Source of the DNA: Candidatus Glassiibacteriota bacterium
GTDB taxonomy: Bacteria; Gemmatimonadota; Glassbacteria; GWA2-58-10
Reading direction: 5' to 3'
Assembly: GCA_016934095.1 (NCBI GenBank)
Contig: JAFGTO010000427.1
Location: 1-8,846, forward strand
Length of the DNA: 8,846 nucleotides
A program made the position numbers and the translations under genes. Position 1 is the stretch's first letter; every line of letters begins with the position of its first letter. This document shows positions 1 to 6,406 of this stretch, in pieces. Under the pieces are notes generated by a model. It did not search any database. It had not been told where the DNA came from and worked only from the letters and a program-made list of their open reading frames with translations.

Positions 1-1
1 T

Positions 2-862
2 GCTGGGGGAATTTTCGGAGAGATGTCGCTGATCGACGGCAGTCCGCGCTCCGCCACGGTTACCGCCACCGGGCCGACCCGGGTCAGCGTGATCGACAAC
101 CGGCGCTTCCAGATTATCCTCAACTCGATCCCCAAGGAAGTCCGTCCCCTGTTCTCCGCCCTGACCGAGAGGCTGAGGAACACCAGCCAGATGGTCAGCT
201 CGCTGAGCCTCTGGGAGCGGCTGGTCTACAGCATCTGCTCGGTCATCCGCATGTCGGCCGGGGTCCTGGGGACCCAGCGGGAGCGCGGCTATCAATTCAA
301 TTACCGCGACCTGCTGCAGGAGGCCTGCCGGGTGCTGGCCCTGACCCATGACAAGATCGAGGAGGCGATCCGCTCCCTGGCCTCGACAGACCTGGCCGGG
401 ATCGATTCCGGTGAGAAACCCGAGCTGGATGTTTTTTTCATTGCGGATGCCGACCAGTTTGCCGGTTTCGTGGATTTCCTCTCCGAGAGGCTGAGCAACA
501 TCCCGGGTTTCCCGGTGCCTTCCCGCAAGTACTGCCAGCTTTCGCAAAAAGCCCGGGAAATTCTTTTCTTCCTGAAAAACCAGTACGGCCGCCTGCCGCG
601 GGATGACAGCGGGCGCAGCCATTACGATTTCGACAAGTATATCAAGGAGAGCGTGGAGGGCCTGCACCACGGGGTCAAGGATGCGATCCTGCGCCTTCAG
701 GAGCTGGCCGCGGCCGGCGCGGTGCGCCTGGACAAGCTCAGCCCGGTGGTAAGGAACAAGGCGATTGTCTACAACGTGGAGGACCTCAACCGGGCCCAGT
801 TGATCCTGCTGCAGACCGAGGACTTCGATGAGATCTACCGGAAGCTGATGAGAAAAGTCTGA
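2..862 (+). CDS. Cyclic nucleotide-binding-domain regulator, 5'-truncated
   Basis: The reading frame is open to the left window edge, so the gene starts upstream and the ATG at 23 is internal. The first visible residues (GGIFGEMSLIDGSPRSATVT) match the phosphate-binding cassette of CRP/PKA-type cyclic nucleotide-binding domains: a FGE turn, then P-R-S-A, where the Glu and Arg contact the cyclic phosphate and ribose in the family. Roughly the first 60-70 residues of that domain are missing. The 286 visible residues continue for about 240 residues past the cassette, far longer than the single helix-turn-helix of CRP/FNR. Two helical blocks of about 90 residues (roughly 70-160 and 175-270) each look like a degenerate winged helix with a helix-rich core and a basic or beta tail; this is inferred from pattern only. 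There is no membrane segment or kinase motif. A cytoplasmic, ligand-responsive regulator is the best guess. The domain call is firm; the output function is not. The downstream gene starts 79 bases later. Confidence 0.82.
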   Translation, partial: AGGIFGEMSLIDGSPRSATVTATGPTRVSVIDNRRFQIILNSIPKEVRPLFSALTERLRNTSQMVSSLSLWERLVYSICSVIRMSAGVLGTQRERGYQFNYRDLLQEACRVLALTHDKIEEAIRSLASTDLAGIDSGEKPELDVFFIADADQFAGFVDFLSERLSNIPGFPVPSRKYCQLSQKAREILFFLKNQYGRLPRDDSGRSHYDFDKYIKESVEGLHHGVKDAILRLQELAAAGAVRLDKLSPVVRNKAIVYNVEDLNRAQLILLQTEDFDEIYRKLMRKV

Positions 863-930
863 GTTTTTTCCTCTGTCTTTCCGCACAAAACTTTCAAATA
901 AAACCGATGTTTATCAACAGCCACCGAACC

Positions 931-935
931 GGGAG
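931..935 (+). promoter_or_regulatory. Ribosome binding site of the Gfo/Idh/MocA gene
   Basis: GGGAG lies 6 bases before the ATG at 942. It supports that start, which also places the twin-arginine motif at the usual distance from the N-terminus. Confidence 0.6.
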
Positions 936-941
936 TTTATC

Positions 942-2318
942 ATGAATGCTGCAGGCAGTAACAAAACCTCGAACCTCAAACTCAACCGCCGCAGCTTCCT
1001 GGCACGGGCCGCCGGTGCGGCAGGCGCGGCCGCGCTCACCGGCACTGCGGCCTCCTACGCCCGGATTATCGGGGCCAACGACCGCATCCGCATCGGCCAG
1101 GTCGGCTGCAGCGACCGCGCCTTTGGCCACCGCAACATGCTGCAAATGTCCGCCGCCACCGACCCCAACTTCGACCTGCACAGTGTCTGCGACATCTGGT
1201 CGGTAAACCGCGAGAAAGGCGCGGACCACGCCAAAAAACTGTTCGGCACCCGGCCTAAGACTTTCAAATACTCGGAAGACCTACTGGCCGACCCGGACCT
1301 GGATGCGGTGATGATCGCCACCGGCGACCACCAGCACGCCAGGATCCTGGCGGAAGTGGTCCGGGCGGGCAAGGACTGCTACTGCGAGAAACCGATGGCC
1401 AATACTCTGGAGGATGCCAAGCTGGCCAGGGATACGGTAAAAGCCAGCGGCCGGGTGGTGCAGATGGGTTCGCAGTGGCTCAGCGACCCTTACCAGCAGA
1501 GAGTTCGCGAGATAATCCGCAGCGGCAGGCTGGGCAAAATCACCAGGATCGAGCAGAGCTGGAACTACAACGGTCCCCGCTGGCACATCCCCAAAGACCC
1601 GGACATCGCCGCCATCCGCGAAGAGGATACCGACTGGGAGCGCTGGCTGCTGGGCCGGCCCTGGCGCCCGTTCGATGCGCGTGTCTATTTCGAGTTCCGC
1701 ATCTTCAAGGACTTCTCGGGCGGGATAACCGACCAGTGGTACAGCCACGGCTCGGGGCTGGTGCATTTCTACCTGGATACTTTCATCCCCGATGATACTG
1801 TCTCCAACGGGGGGATTTTCGCCTGGCACGACGTGCGTGAGAACCCGGACACCTTCTCCTGCCTCTCCACGTTCCAGAAAAAGGAAGTCCTTTACTCCTA
1901 CAGCTCTAGCTACGGCAATGCCTATGGCGACCACACGGTCATCCGCGGCACCGAGGGGACTCTCTACTCGCCCGGCGGCGAGGGCAGTCCGCAATGGTGG
2001 TTCCTGCCGGAGACCAGAAGCGCCTGGGGCTCGAATATCGTTTTCAACCGCTCGACCGGCAAAAAGCCGGAGCCCGAGCCGGTCGCTATCCCGGGTCATG
2101 AAGGAATCCCGCCGATCCACCAGGACGATGACCAGAAATACCATACCGACAACTGGCTCGCCTGCATGCGCAGCCGCAAGACCCCCAACGGCAGCATAGA
2201 GACCGGGTTCGCCCATTCGGTGGCAGTGGTCATGGCCACCCGCAGCTACCGGGAAGGGAAAAAGATGTACTGGGATGCCGCCGGCGAGGAGATTCTCGAC
2301 CACCCTCCGTCATCTTGA
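942..2318 (+). CDS. Tat-exported Gfo/Idh/MocA family oxidoreductase
   Basis: This 458-residue protein is a predicted NAD(P)-dependent sugar or polyol dehydrogenase-like enzyme acting outside the cytoplasm. Residues 15-20 (NRRSFL) followed by an Ala/Gly-rich stretch to about 40 form a twin-arginine signal, which exports a folded, cofactor-loaded protein. The Rossmann domain begins near 49 (IRIGQVGCSDRA). D84 ends the second strand (VCD) and would bind the adenosine ribose, favouring NAD. The family hallmark EKPM is at 149-152. The C-terminal alpha/beta domain has a D264/H269/H275 cluster in the sequence GGITDQWYSHGSGLVH, and a typical late helix with NW followed by a C-x-R-S-R-K-T-P segment near residues 407-417. 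Length and layout fit exported members common in Planctomycetes-like bacteria. The canonical G-x-G-x-x-G is altered to G-C-S-D-R-A. The substrate cannot be told; some exported relatives (GH109) are NAD-dependent glycosidases rather than net oxidoreductases, and that remains possible here. Confidence 0.92.
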   Translation: MNAAGSNKTSNLKLNRRSFLARAAGAAGAAALTGTAASYARIIGANDRIRIGQVGCSDRAFGHRNMLQMSAATDPNFDLHSVCDIWSVNREKGADHAKKLFGTRPKTFKYSEDLLADPDLDAVMIATGDHQHARILAEVVRAGKDCYCEKPMANTLEDAKLARDTVKASGRVVQMGSQWLSDPYQQRVREIIRSGRLGKITRIEQSWNYNGPRWHIPKDPDIAAIREEDTDWERWLLGRPWRPFDARVYFEFRIFKDFSGGITDQWYSHGSGLVHFYLDTFIPDDTVSNGGIFAWHDVRENPDTFSCLSTFQKKEVLYSYSSSYGNAYGDHTVIRGTEGTLYSPGGEGSPQWWFLPETRSAWGSNIVFNRSTGKKPEPEPVAIPGHEGIPPIHQDDDQKYHTDNWLACMRSRKTPNGSIETGFAHSVAVVMATRSYREGKKMYWDAAGEEILDHPPSS

Positions 2319-2352
2319 GGACCGGAAAGGGGTTGGAAACTTTTCCGCAGAA

Positions 2353-2373
2353 TTATCCACAGCGGTTTCCACA
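2353..2373 (+). promoter_or_regulatory. Two DnaA-box-like sites
   Basis: TTATCCACA at 2353-2361 is the exact consensus DnaA box. GTTTCCACA at 2365-2373 lies 12 bases on, in the same orientation, and departs from the relaxed consensus TTWTNCACA only at its first base. An exact 9-mer is expected on either strand in fewer than one in ten windows of this size. That, with a tandem near-copy, makes the pair noticeable but not proof of DnaA binding. Confidence 0.4.
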
Positions 2374-2409
2374 ACGCTGAAGAAATATCTTTAAGTGAAA
2401 GGTGTAATT

Positions 2410-2453
2410 TTAGCAGAATCGGTTAAGCCGTTAGCATTCCGTTAGCTGGCTAA
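2410..2453. repeat. Phased TTAGC short repeats
   Basis: TTAGC occurs at 2410, 2431 and 2442, with a related TTAAGC at 2423 and an inverted copy (GCTAA) at 2449. Two copies are part of the longer direct repeat CCGTTAGC (2428-2435 and 2439-2446). Steps of 21 and 11 bases place the three direct copies on the same face of the helix. The last copy and the inverted one make TTAGC-TG-GCTAA, a short dyad. This could be an array of protein-binding sites; no partner protein is identifiable here. Confidence 0.4.
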
Positions 2454-2556
2454 TTGGACTGTTTTCTACAAGTTTCGGCTGCCACCCGGAGACTTCGGAA
2501 ACCAAGTAATAGCCTGCAAATGGGAGCGCCAGGCCCGGCGACCCCGGGGGTATGCT

Positions 2557-3513
2557 CTAGAGTCTTTCGGCTTCATCCGGCTCTGTCGGCCGCACGCTGA
2601 TCACCAGGGCGCAGCCGGCCACCAGGATAGACCCGAAGACCCATTGAACCGCGGTCAGCCGCTCGCCGAAAACCAGGTAGCTGGCTACCGCGGTAAGGAA
2701 AGGGTTGATCAGCACCAGGTTGGCGCTGGGAGCCAGGCCGATCCGCTTGATCGAGAGGAAATAGCTGCTGTTGGCCCCGGCCAGGCCGATGATGCCCGAG
2801 ACCACCAGCAGGACTATCATTTGCGCAGACCCCCCGAGCAGGGTGGAGGGCTTCCCCCAGACCAGCATGATCGGAAAGAGGATCGCTGTGGCCGACATGC
2901 AGGTGAAGCTGAAAGCCACCAGGGGGTTTTCCTCGCGGACCACGTGTTTTACCATGTTGACATAGACCGACCAGATGACCGCACCGGCCACGATCAGGGC
3001 TATGCCTGTTTTCTGCGAATGGAGCAGCCCCACCTCGAAGTTGGAGATACCCGCCACTATCCCCGCCACCCCGGCCAGGCCCATGAAAAAGCCCGTCAGG
3101 AAGCGAGGCGAGCGGATTACCGCCCTCTCCTCACGGTAGAACAGAAAGGCCGCCACGGTGATCAGCGGCGTGCTCACTTTCGACAGCAGGGAGACAAAGG
3201 CCGGGTCTACCAGGTAAAGGGCATGCACCCAGCATAACTGGAAAGAGGTCATCATGGCGCCCAGCATCAGGTAGATATGCGCCTTGCGCCTGTAGCGCCT
3301 GAAACAGCCCGGGTAAGCCACTTTCAAAACCAGTGCGAGGAACAGGCTGGCCCCCAGATACCTGAAAAAGTTCTGCGTGTGGACATCCATCACCAGGCTG
3401 AAATACTTGACAAAGAGCACTGCCGCCACCCAGCAGCAGATAGCTACGATGACCGGAAACTTGCGCAGGGCCCCGGTCTCGGCCCTGACTAGTTTTCTCA
3501 AGCTCTCTCGCAA
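2557..3513 (-). CDS. EamA/DMT-family small-molecule transporter
   Basis: This is a 318-residue integral membrane protein of the drug/metabolite transporter superfamily. About ten hydrophobic helices form two EamA repeats, roughly residues 20-157 and 170-308, which is the standard length and topology for inner-membrane carriers of metabolites such as amino acids or nucleobases. The second repeat carries the typical ending, a GANSSYFLSIKRIGLAPSAN segment followed by helix residues and LVFGERL. The start is TTG: it is preceded by AGGA 8 bases upstream on the minus strand, and the first ATG (residue 42) would delete the first helix. A basic N-terminus (RESLRKLVR) agrees with a cytoplasmic start. 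The gene is divergent from the membrane/spermidine-synthase-like gene and convergent with the oxidoreductase. Substrate and direction of transport cannot be read from the sequence. Confidence 0.9.
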   Translation of the reverse strand: MRESLRKLVRAETGALRKFPVIVAICCWVAAVLFVKYFSLVMDVHTQNFFRYLGASLFLALVLKVAYPGCFRRYRRKAHIYLMLGAMMTSFQLCWVHALYLVDPAFVSLLSKVSTPLITVAAFLFYREERAVIRSPRFLTGFFMGLAGVAGIVAGISNFEVGLLHSQKTGIALIVAGAVIWSVYVNMVKHVVREENPLVAFSFTCMSATAILFPIMLVWGKPSTLLGGSAQMIVLLVVSGIIGLAGANSSYFLSIKRIGLAPSANLVLINPFLTAVASYLVFGERLTAVQWVFGSILVAGCALVISVRPTEPDEAERL

Positions 3514-3589
3514 CCTGGTAGTCCTCTGTCAGGTAAAGGCAGTGGGGTTTCCTCTGCTCGAGCGCGGCTGTCGGCCTTGTCAGGCAGAA

Positions 3590-3618
3590 CTAATATGGAA
3601 TCACCGGGGTAAAGTCAA
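3590..3618 (-). promoter_or_regulatory. Sigma70-type promoter for the DMT transporter
   Basis: On the minus strand TTGACT (3613-3618) and TATTAG (3590-3595) are separated by exactly 17 bases. The -35 matches consensus at 5 of 6 positions and the -10 at 4 of 6. Transcription would begin near 3583, giving a leader of about 70 bases before the TTG start. Confidence 0.5.
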
Positions 3619-3642
3619 GTATGCAGGCTGGCCCTGCCTCCC

Positions 3643-3671
3643 TTGTTTTTCTTGCTTCGGCCTGCAATATT
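3643..3671 (+). promoter_or_regulatory. Possible promoter for the membrane/spermidine-synthase-like gene
   Basis: TTGTTT (3643-3648), a 17-base spacer and AATATT (3666-3671) form a moderate sigma70-like match. The leader would be close to 90 bases before the ATG at 3764. It lies back to back with the minus-strand promoter, as expected for a divergent pair, but the -10 is weak. Confidence 0.3.
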
Positions 3672-3763
3672 TGCACTCAGCAGTGTCTCCACGAACTGAC
3701 CGGCGAGCTCATTCACCGCGGCTTGCCGCGAGAGTCTTCGATGCATGCACCAGGCTGCTTGAA

Positions 3764-6274
3764 ATGAATGACAATTTTTCCATACGCGCCAAAGCCTATC
3801 TGCTGGGAGCGAGCTTCGGCGCGAGCGCCCTGGTCGTACAGACCGAGTTCCTGCGCGCGGTCATGGAAGCCGCCGCCGGCGGTGCGCTGGCAGTCAGCGC
3901 CGCCCTAGGCGCCTGGCTGTTCTGGATAGCGCTCGGCGCGGCTGCCGGCGGCCTGCTGGTGCGTGTTGTCGAATCCCCCGGCAAAACGGCCTTTTTCTGC
4001 GCACTGCTCAGCCTGCCGCTGGGTTTGGGCCTGATTTTCCTGGCCGGGATTCCGCGCCGCTGGCTCGGGGTCGGCCCCGGAGAGCTGATCCCTTTCGAGA
4101 CACTGCTGACCTGGAACGCTATGGTCTGCGCAGGGTCTGCGCTGCTGGTGGGCCTTTCCTTCCCAGTGCTGGCACGCCTGGCTTCCGAGGGCTTTCTTTT
4201 CGAGCGCGAAAACACCGCGGCTGCGGTCGGCGGGCTCTGGGCCGCCGAGGCGGCCGGGGCCCTGGTCGCCGGAGTCCTGTTCACTTTTATCCTGGCGGGC
4301 AGGACCACCCCGGTAATGAACATCTGCCTGTTCTCCTCTGTCCCGCCGGTGGTCGCCGGGTTGAGCGGCATCTACCACACCCGGCCCGGCAGGATTTTCT
4401 CTGCAGCCCTGGTGCCTGCGGTGCTCCTGGCCCTCATCTTCAGCCCGCGCCTGGAAAGCCGTTTCCTGGGCCTGCGCTGGGAGGCCATGGGCTCCCAGGG
4501 ACAGGTCAGGGCCGCCCAGTGGACCCATTACCGCAGCCTTGTGCTGGCCGAGCTTGACAACCAGGCCACGGTCTATGACAACGGTGTCCCGGCCTTCAGT
4601 TTCCCCGACCCCTACAACGATGCCTCCTTCCTCTGCATCCTGCTGGGCCAGGTGCGCCGCCCGGAGCGTATCCTGGTGGTGGGCCCTGCCGCTTACGGCC
4701 CGGCCCAGGCTTTTCTTTCAGCGGGTGCGGCCGAGGTTGTCGCGGTCCATCCCGACCGGGCCCTGGAACAAATGATCACGTCTAACCTGCCGCAGGAAAT
4801 GCGAGAGGTGCTCGAGAGCGGCGGGTACCGGTACGTAGGCGGCGACGGGCGGGTTTACCTGGCCCGTTGGGGACGCCGCCCGCCCGTTTCAGCAGGCAGC
4901 CCGGCCGAAACAGGGGCAGGCAGCGGCAGCGGTCTGATAGACTCCGCATCCGGCGATGGATCACAGCATAGGCTGAAACGGCGCGCCGCCGCCGGCTGGG
5001 ACCTGGTGCTGCTGAACCTCGATGGGCCGGCACAGATAAATTCCGCCCGCTACTACACCCCGGAGTTCTTCCGGCGGTGCCGCCGGGCTTTCAGCCCGGC
5101 GGGCGGCGTCCTCGCCCTGCGCCTGCCCATGGGAGCCAACGAGCCGTACCCCGCCCAGCTCGACCAGGCAGCCTCCATTTGGGCCTCGCTCAAGACCTCT
5201 TTCCAATTCCTCGGACTGGCGGTAACCCAGACCCATTGCCACATTTTCGCCGCGGATCGGCCAGGCCTGCTAAGCGGCGACCTGGATACCCTGACTGCCA
5301 GGGTGGCCCCGTACGAGAAAAAGGTGGCAGGGTTTACCCGCTACCTGCTGCCCATGTATTACGACCCGACCAGGACAGGTCCCTTATGCAGTATGCTGGA
5401 ATCCAGGAGCAGGCAGCTTGCCTCTAACACTGACACCGCCCCGGTGGCCTGGCTGCATCACCTGAGGCTCTGGGTCAGGCTGGCCCGTCAGCAGAAGCTC
5501 GCGTCCAAACCCGGACCCGGCCCGCTGGAAGTCCTCTTCGACTATGCTGCCGCCTTGAAAAACAGGGGGTTTGTCGCGCTCCCGGCCCTGGTGGCGGGTT
5601 TGCTGCTGGTTTTTTCCTGGGTGCTGGCTCAGCGCACCGGGAGACCCGCAGCGGCGGCCAGGTTTGCCGTGATTCTCAGCGTGGCGGCGGCCGGCTTTGT
5701 CTCGATGGGAGCTACCGTGCTCTTGATCTATCTCTGCCAGCTTGTCTTCGGGGCCCTGTTCTACCAGGTGGCCCTGATTACGGCTGTTTTCATGGCCGCC
5801 CTGGCCCTGGGGGCCTGGCGCAGTGCGGGCGCGGCCGTGGCCGATATGAGAGGCGGCAGGGTCTACGGGGCCCTGGCGCTGTCCCTCTCGGCAGGGTCGC
5901 TGCTGCCGGCTGGGGCAGTATATTTTCTCGATCCCCTGCAGGGTGTTTCCACTCTCGGGGCTGCCGGAGCCATAGTGGCGTTCTACCTGATGGTGGCTGC
6001 GGCGGGCTATTTCTGCGGCGCGATGTTCCCCTGGGCAGCGGCCCTTCATGCAGCGGCCCTGGAGCGGCCGCTGGCGGCAGGTACCGCCTCCACGCTCGAC
6101 TTCGCCGACCACCTGGGCGCCTGCCTGGGAGCGGTGGCTTTCGGAGTGGTCGCCGTGCCGGTGCTGGGTATCGGCCCGGCTGCCCTCTCGCTGGCCCTGA
6201 CCATGGCCTGCCCTGCGCTGTTCTGGCTGGCGGCTGCGGCCGGACACGGTGCCGGCCGCCCCGGAGAGCGTTGA
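3764..6274 (+). CDS. Fused multi-pass membrane protein with spermidine-synthase-like domain
   Basis: This 836-residue protein has three parts. Residues 1-230 hold about six or seven hydrophobic helices. Residues 255-480 form a Rossmann-fold domain of the spermidine/spermine synthase type. Residues 600-830 hold six or more further helices. This matches proteins annotated as fused MFS/spermidine synthase. Family landmarks are a DNGVPAFSFPDPYND substrate-loop equivalent, the nucleotide strand ILVVGPAAYG (303-312), a GGDGR turn, and YYTPEFF at 430-436. Key motifs are degraded: the glycine-rich loop lacks the usual GGG, and the usual D-x-x-D-P region reads NLDGP with D420. A Ser/Gly/Ala-rich insert of about 40 residues precedes the WDLVLLNLD strand. 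Aminopropyltransferase activity is therefore doubtful; a methyltransferase-like or sensory role is possible. The frame stays open back to 3377, but that part overlaps the divergent gene and is not membrane-like. ATG 3764 starts directly before the first helix, although its ribosome site is weak. Confidence 0.85.
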   Translation: MNDNFSIRAKAYLLGASFGASALVVQTEFLRAVMEAAAGGALAVSAALGAWLFWIALGAAAGGLLVRVVESPGKTAFFCALLSLPLGLGLIFLAGIPRRWLGVGPGELIPFETLLTWNAMVCAGSALLVGLSFPVLARLASEGFLFERENTAAAVGGLWAAEAAGALVAGVLFTFILAGRTTPVMNICLFSSVPPVVAGLSGIYHTRPGRIFSAALVPAVLLALIFSPRLESRFLGLRWEAMGSQGQVRAAQWTHYRSLVLAELDNQATVYDNGVPAFSFPDPYNDASFLCILLGQVRRPERILVVGPAAYGPAQAFLSAGAAEVVAVHPDRALEQMITSNLPQEMREVLESGGYRYVGGDGRVYLARWGRRPPVSAGSPAETGAGSGSGLIDSASGDGSQHRLKRRAAAGWDLVLLNLDGPAQINSARYYTPEFFRRCRRAFSPAGGVLALRLPMGANEPYPAQLDQAASIWASLKTSFQFLGLAVTQTHCHIFAADRPGLLSGDLDTLTARVAPYEKKVAGFTRYLLPMYYDPTRTGPLCSMLESRSRQLASNTDTAPVAWLHHLRLWVRLARQQKLASKPGPGPLEVLFDYAAALKNRGFVALPALVAGLLLVFSWVLAQRTGRPAAAARFAVILSVAAAGFVSMGATVLLIYLCQLVFGALFYQVALITAVFMAALALGAWRSAGAAVADMRGGRVYGALALSLSAGSLLPAGAVYFLDPLQGVSTLGAAGAIVAFYLMVAAAGYFCGAMFPWAAALHAAALERPLAAGTASTLDFADHLGACLGAVAFGVVAVPVLGIGPAALSLALTMACPALFWLAAAAGHGAGRPGER

Positions 6275-6298
6275 ACCGGACACCCGGGCGCACTTTCC

Positions 6299-6310
6299 GC
6301 GGCTAGCCGC
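6299..6310. repeat. 12-base perfect palindrome
   Basis: GCGGCTAGCCGC reads the same on both strands and sits between the stop at 6274 and the promoter at 6332. It is not followed by a T-tract, so it is not a standard terminator. It could be an operator or chance in GC-rich DNA. Confidence 0.3.
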
Positions 6311-6331
6311 AGGGAGTCTTCAATCTTCGAT

Positions 6332-6360
6332 TTGATTGCCGGCCGGGTATTTACTATATT
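6332..6360 (+). promoter_or_regulatory. Sigma70-type promoter of the DUF4091-dockerin gene
   Basis: TTGATT (6332-6337), a 17-base spacer and TATATT (6355-6360) form the best promoter match in the window, with the -10 matching at 5 of 6 positions. Transcription would begin near 6367, about 40 bases before the ATG at 6407. The -35 overlaps an inverted repeat CAATC/GATTG (6321-6325 and 6334-6338) that could serve as an operator. Confidence 0.55.
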
Positions 6361-6406
6361 TAAGTTGTCTTTTCTATCGGTCCGGTCTTTTATCATGGGA
6401 GAATTG

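Larger units (their letters stand above)
2319..2556. other. Convergent intergenic region, 238 bases
   Basis: This stretch separates the 3' ends of two convergent genes. I see no open frame with a ribosome site and no GC-rich hairpin followed by a T-tract on either strand, so termination of both genes is unexplained. It holds DnaA-box-like sites near 2353-2373, an AT-richer stretch from about 2375 to 2415, phased TTAGC repeats at 2410-2453, and a GC palindrome CCCCGGGG near 2543-2550. Confidence 0.5.

Noticed and set aside
850..875. Terminator after the cyclic-nucleotide-binding gene (AAAA...TTTTTT)
   Set aside because: The only pairing is A with T over four to six bases around the stop codon, with no GC stem.
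1281..2303. 340-codon minus-strand frame opposite the oxidoreductase gene
   Set aside because: It lies wholly inside a well-supported gene, has shadow-type composition and no recognisable domain or ribosome site.
3578..3596. Plus-strand promoter TTGTCA with TAATAT
   Set aside because: The two hexamers are only 7 bases apart, too close for sigma70; the TAATAT region is better explained by the minus-strand -10.
3377..3763. Upstream extension of the membrane/spermidine-synthase-like gene to an ATG at 3377
   Set aside because: It overlaps the start of the divergent transporter gene, crosses both putative promoters, and has Cys/Arg/Thr-rich non-family sequence; the first membrane helix begins right after ATG 3764.
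5384..6283. 299-codon minus-strand frame opposite the 3' half of the membrane/spermidine-synthase-like gene
   Set aside because: The Gly/Arg/Gln/His-rich composition is the antisense image of Ala/Leu-rich membrane helices.
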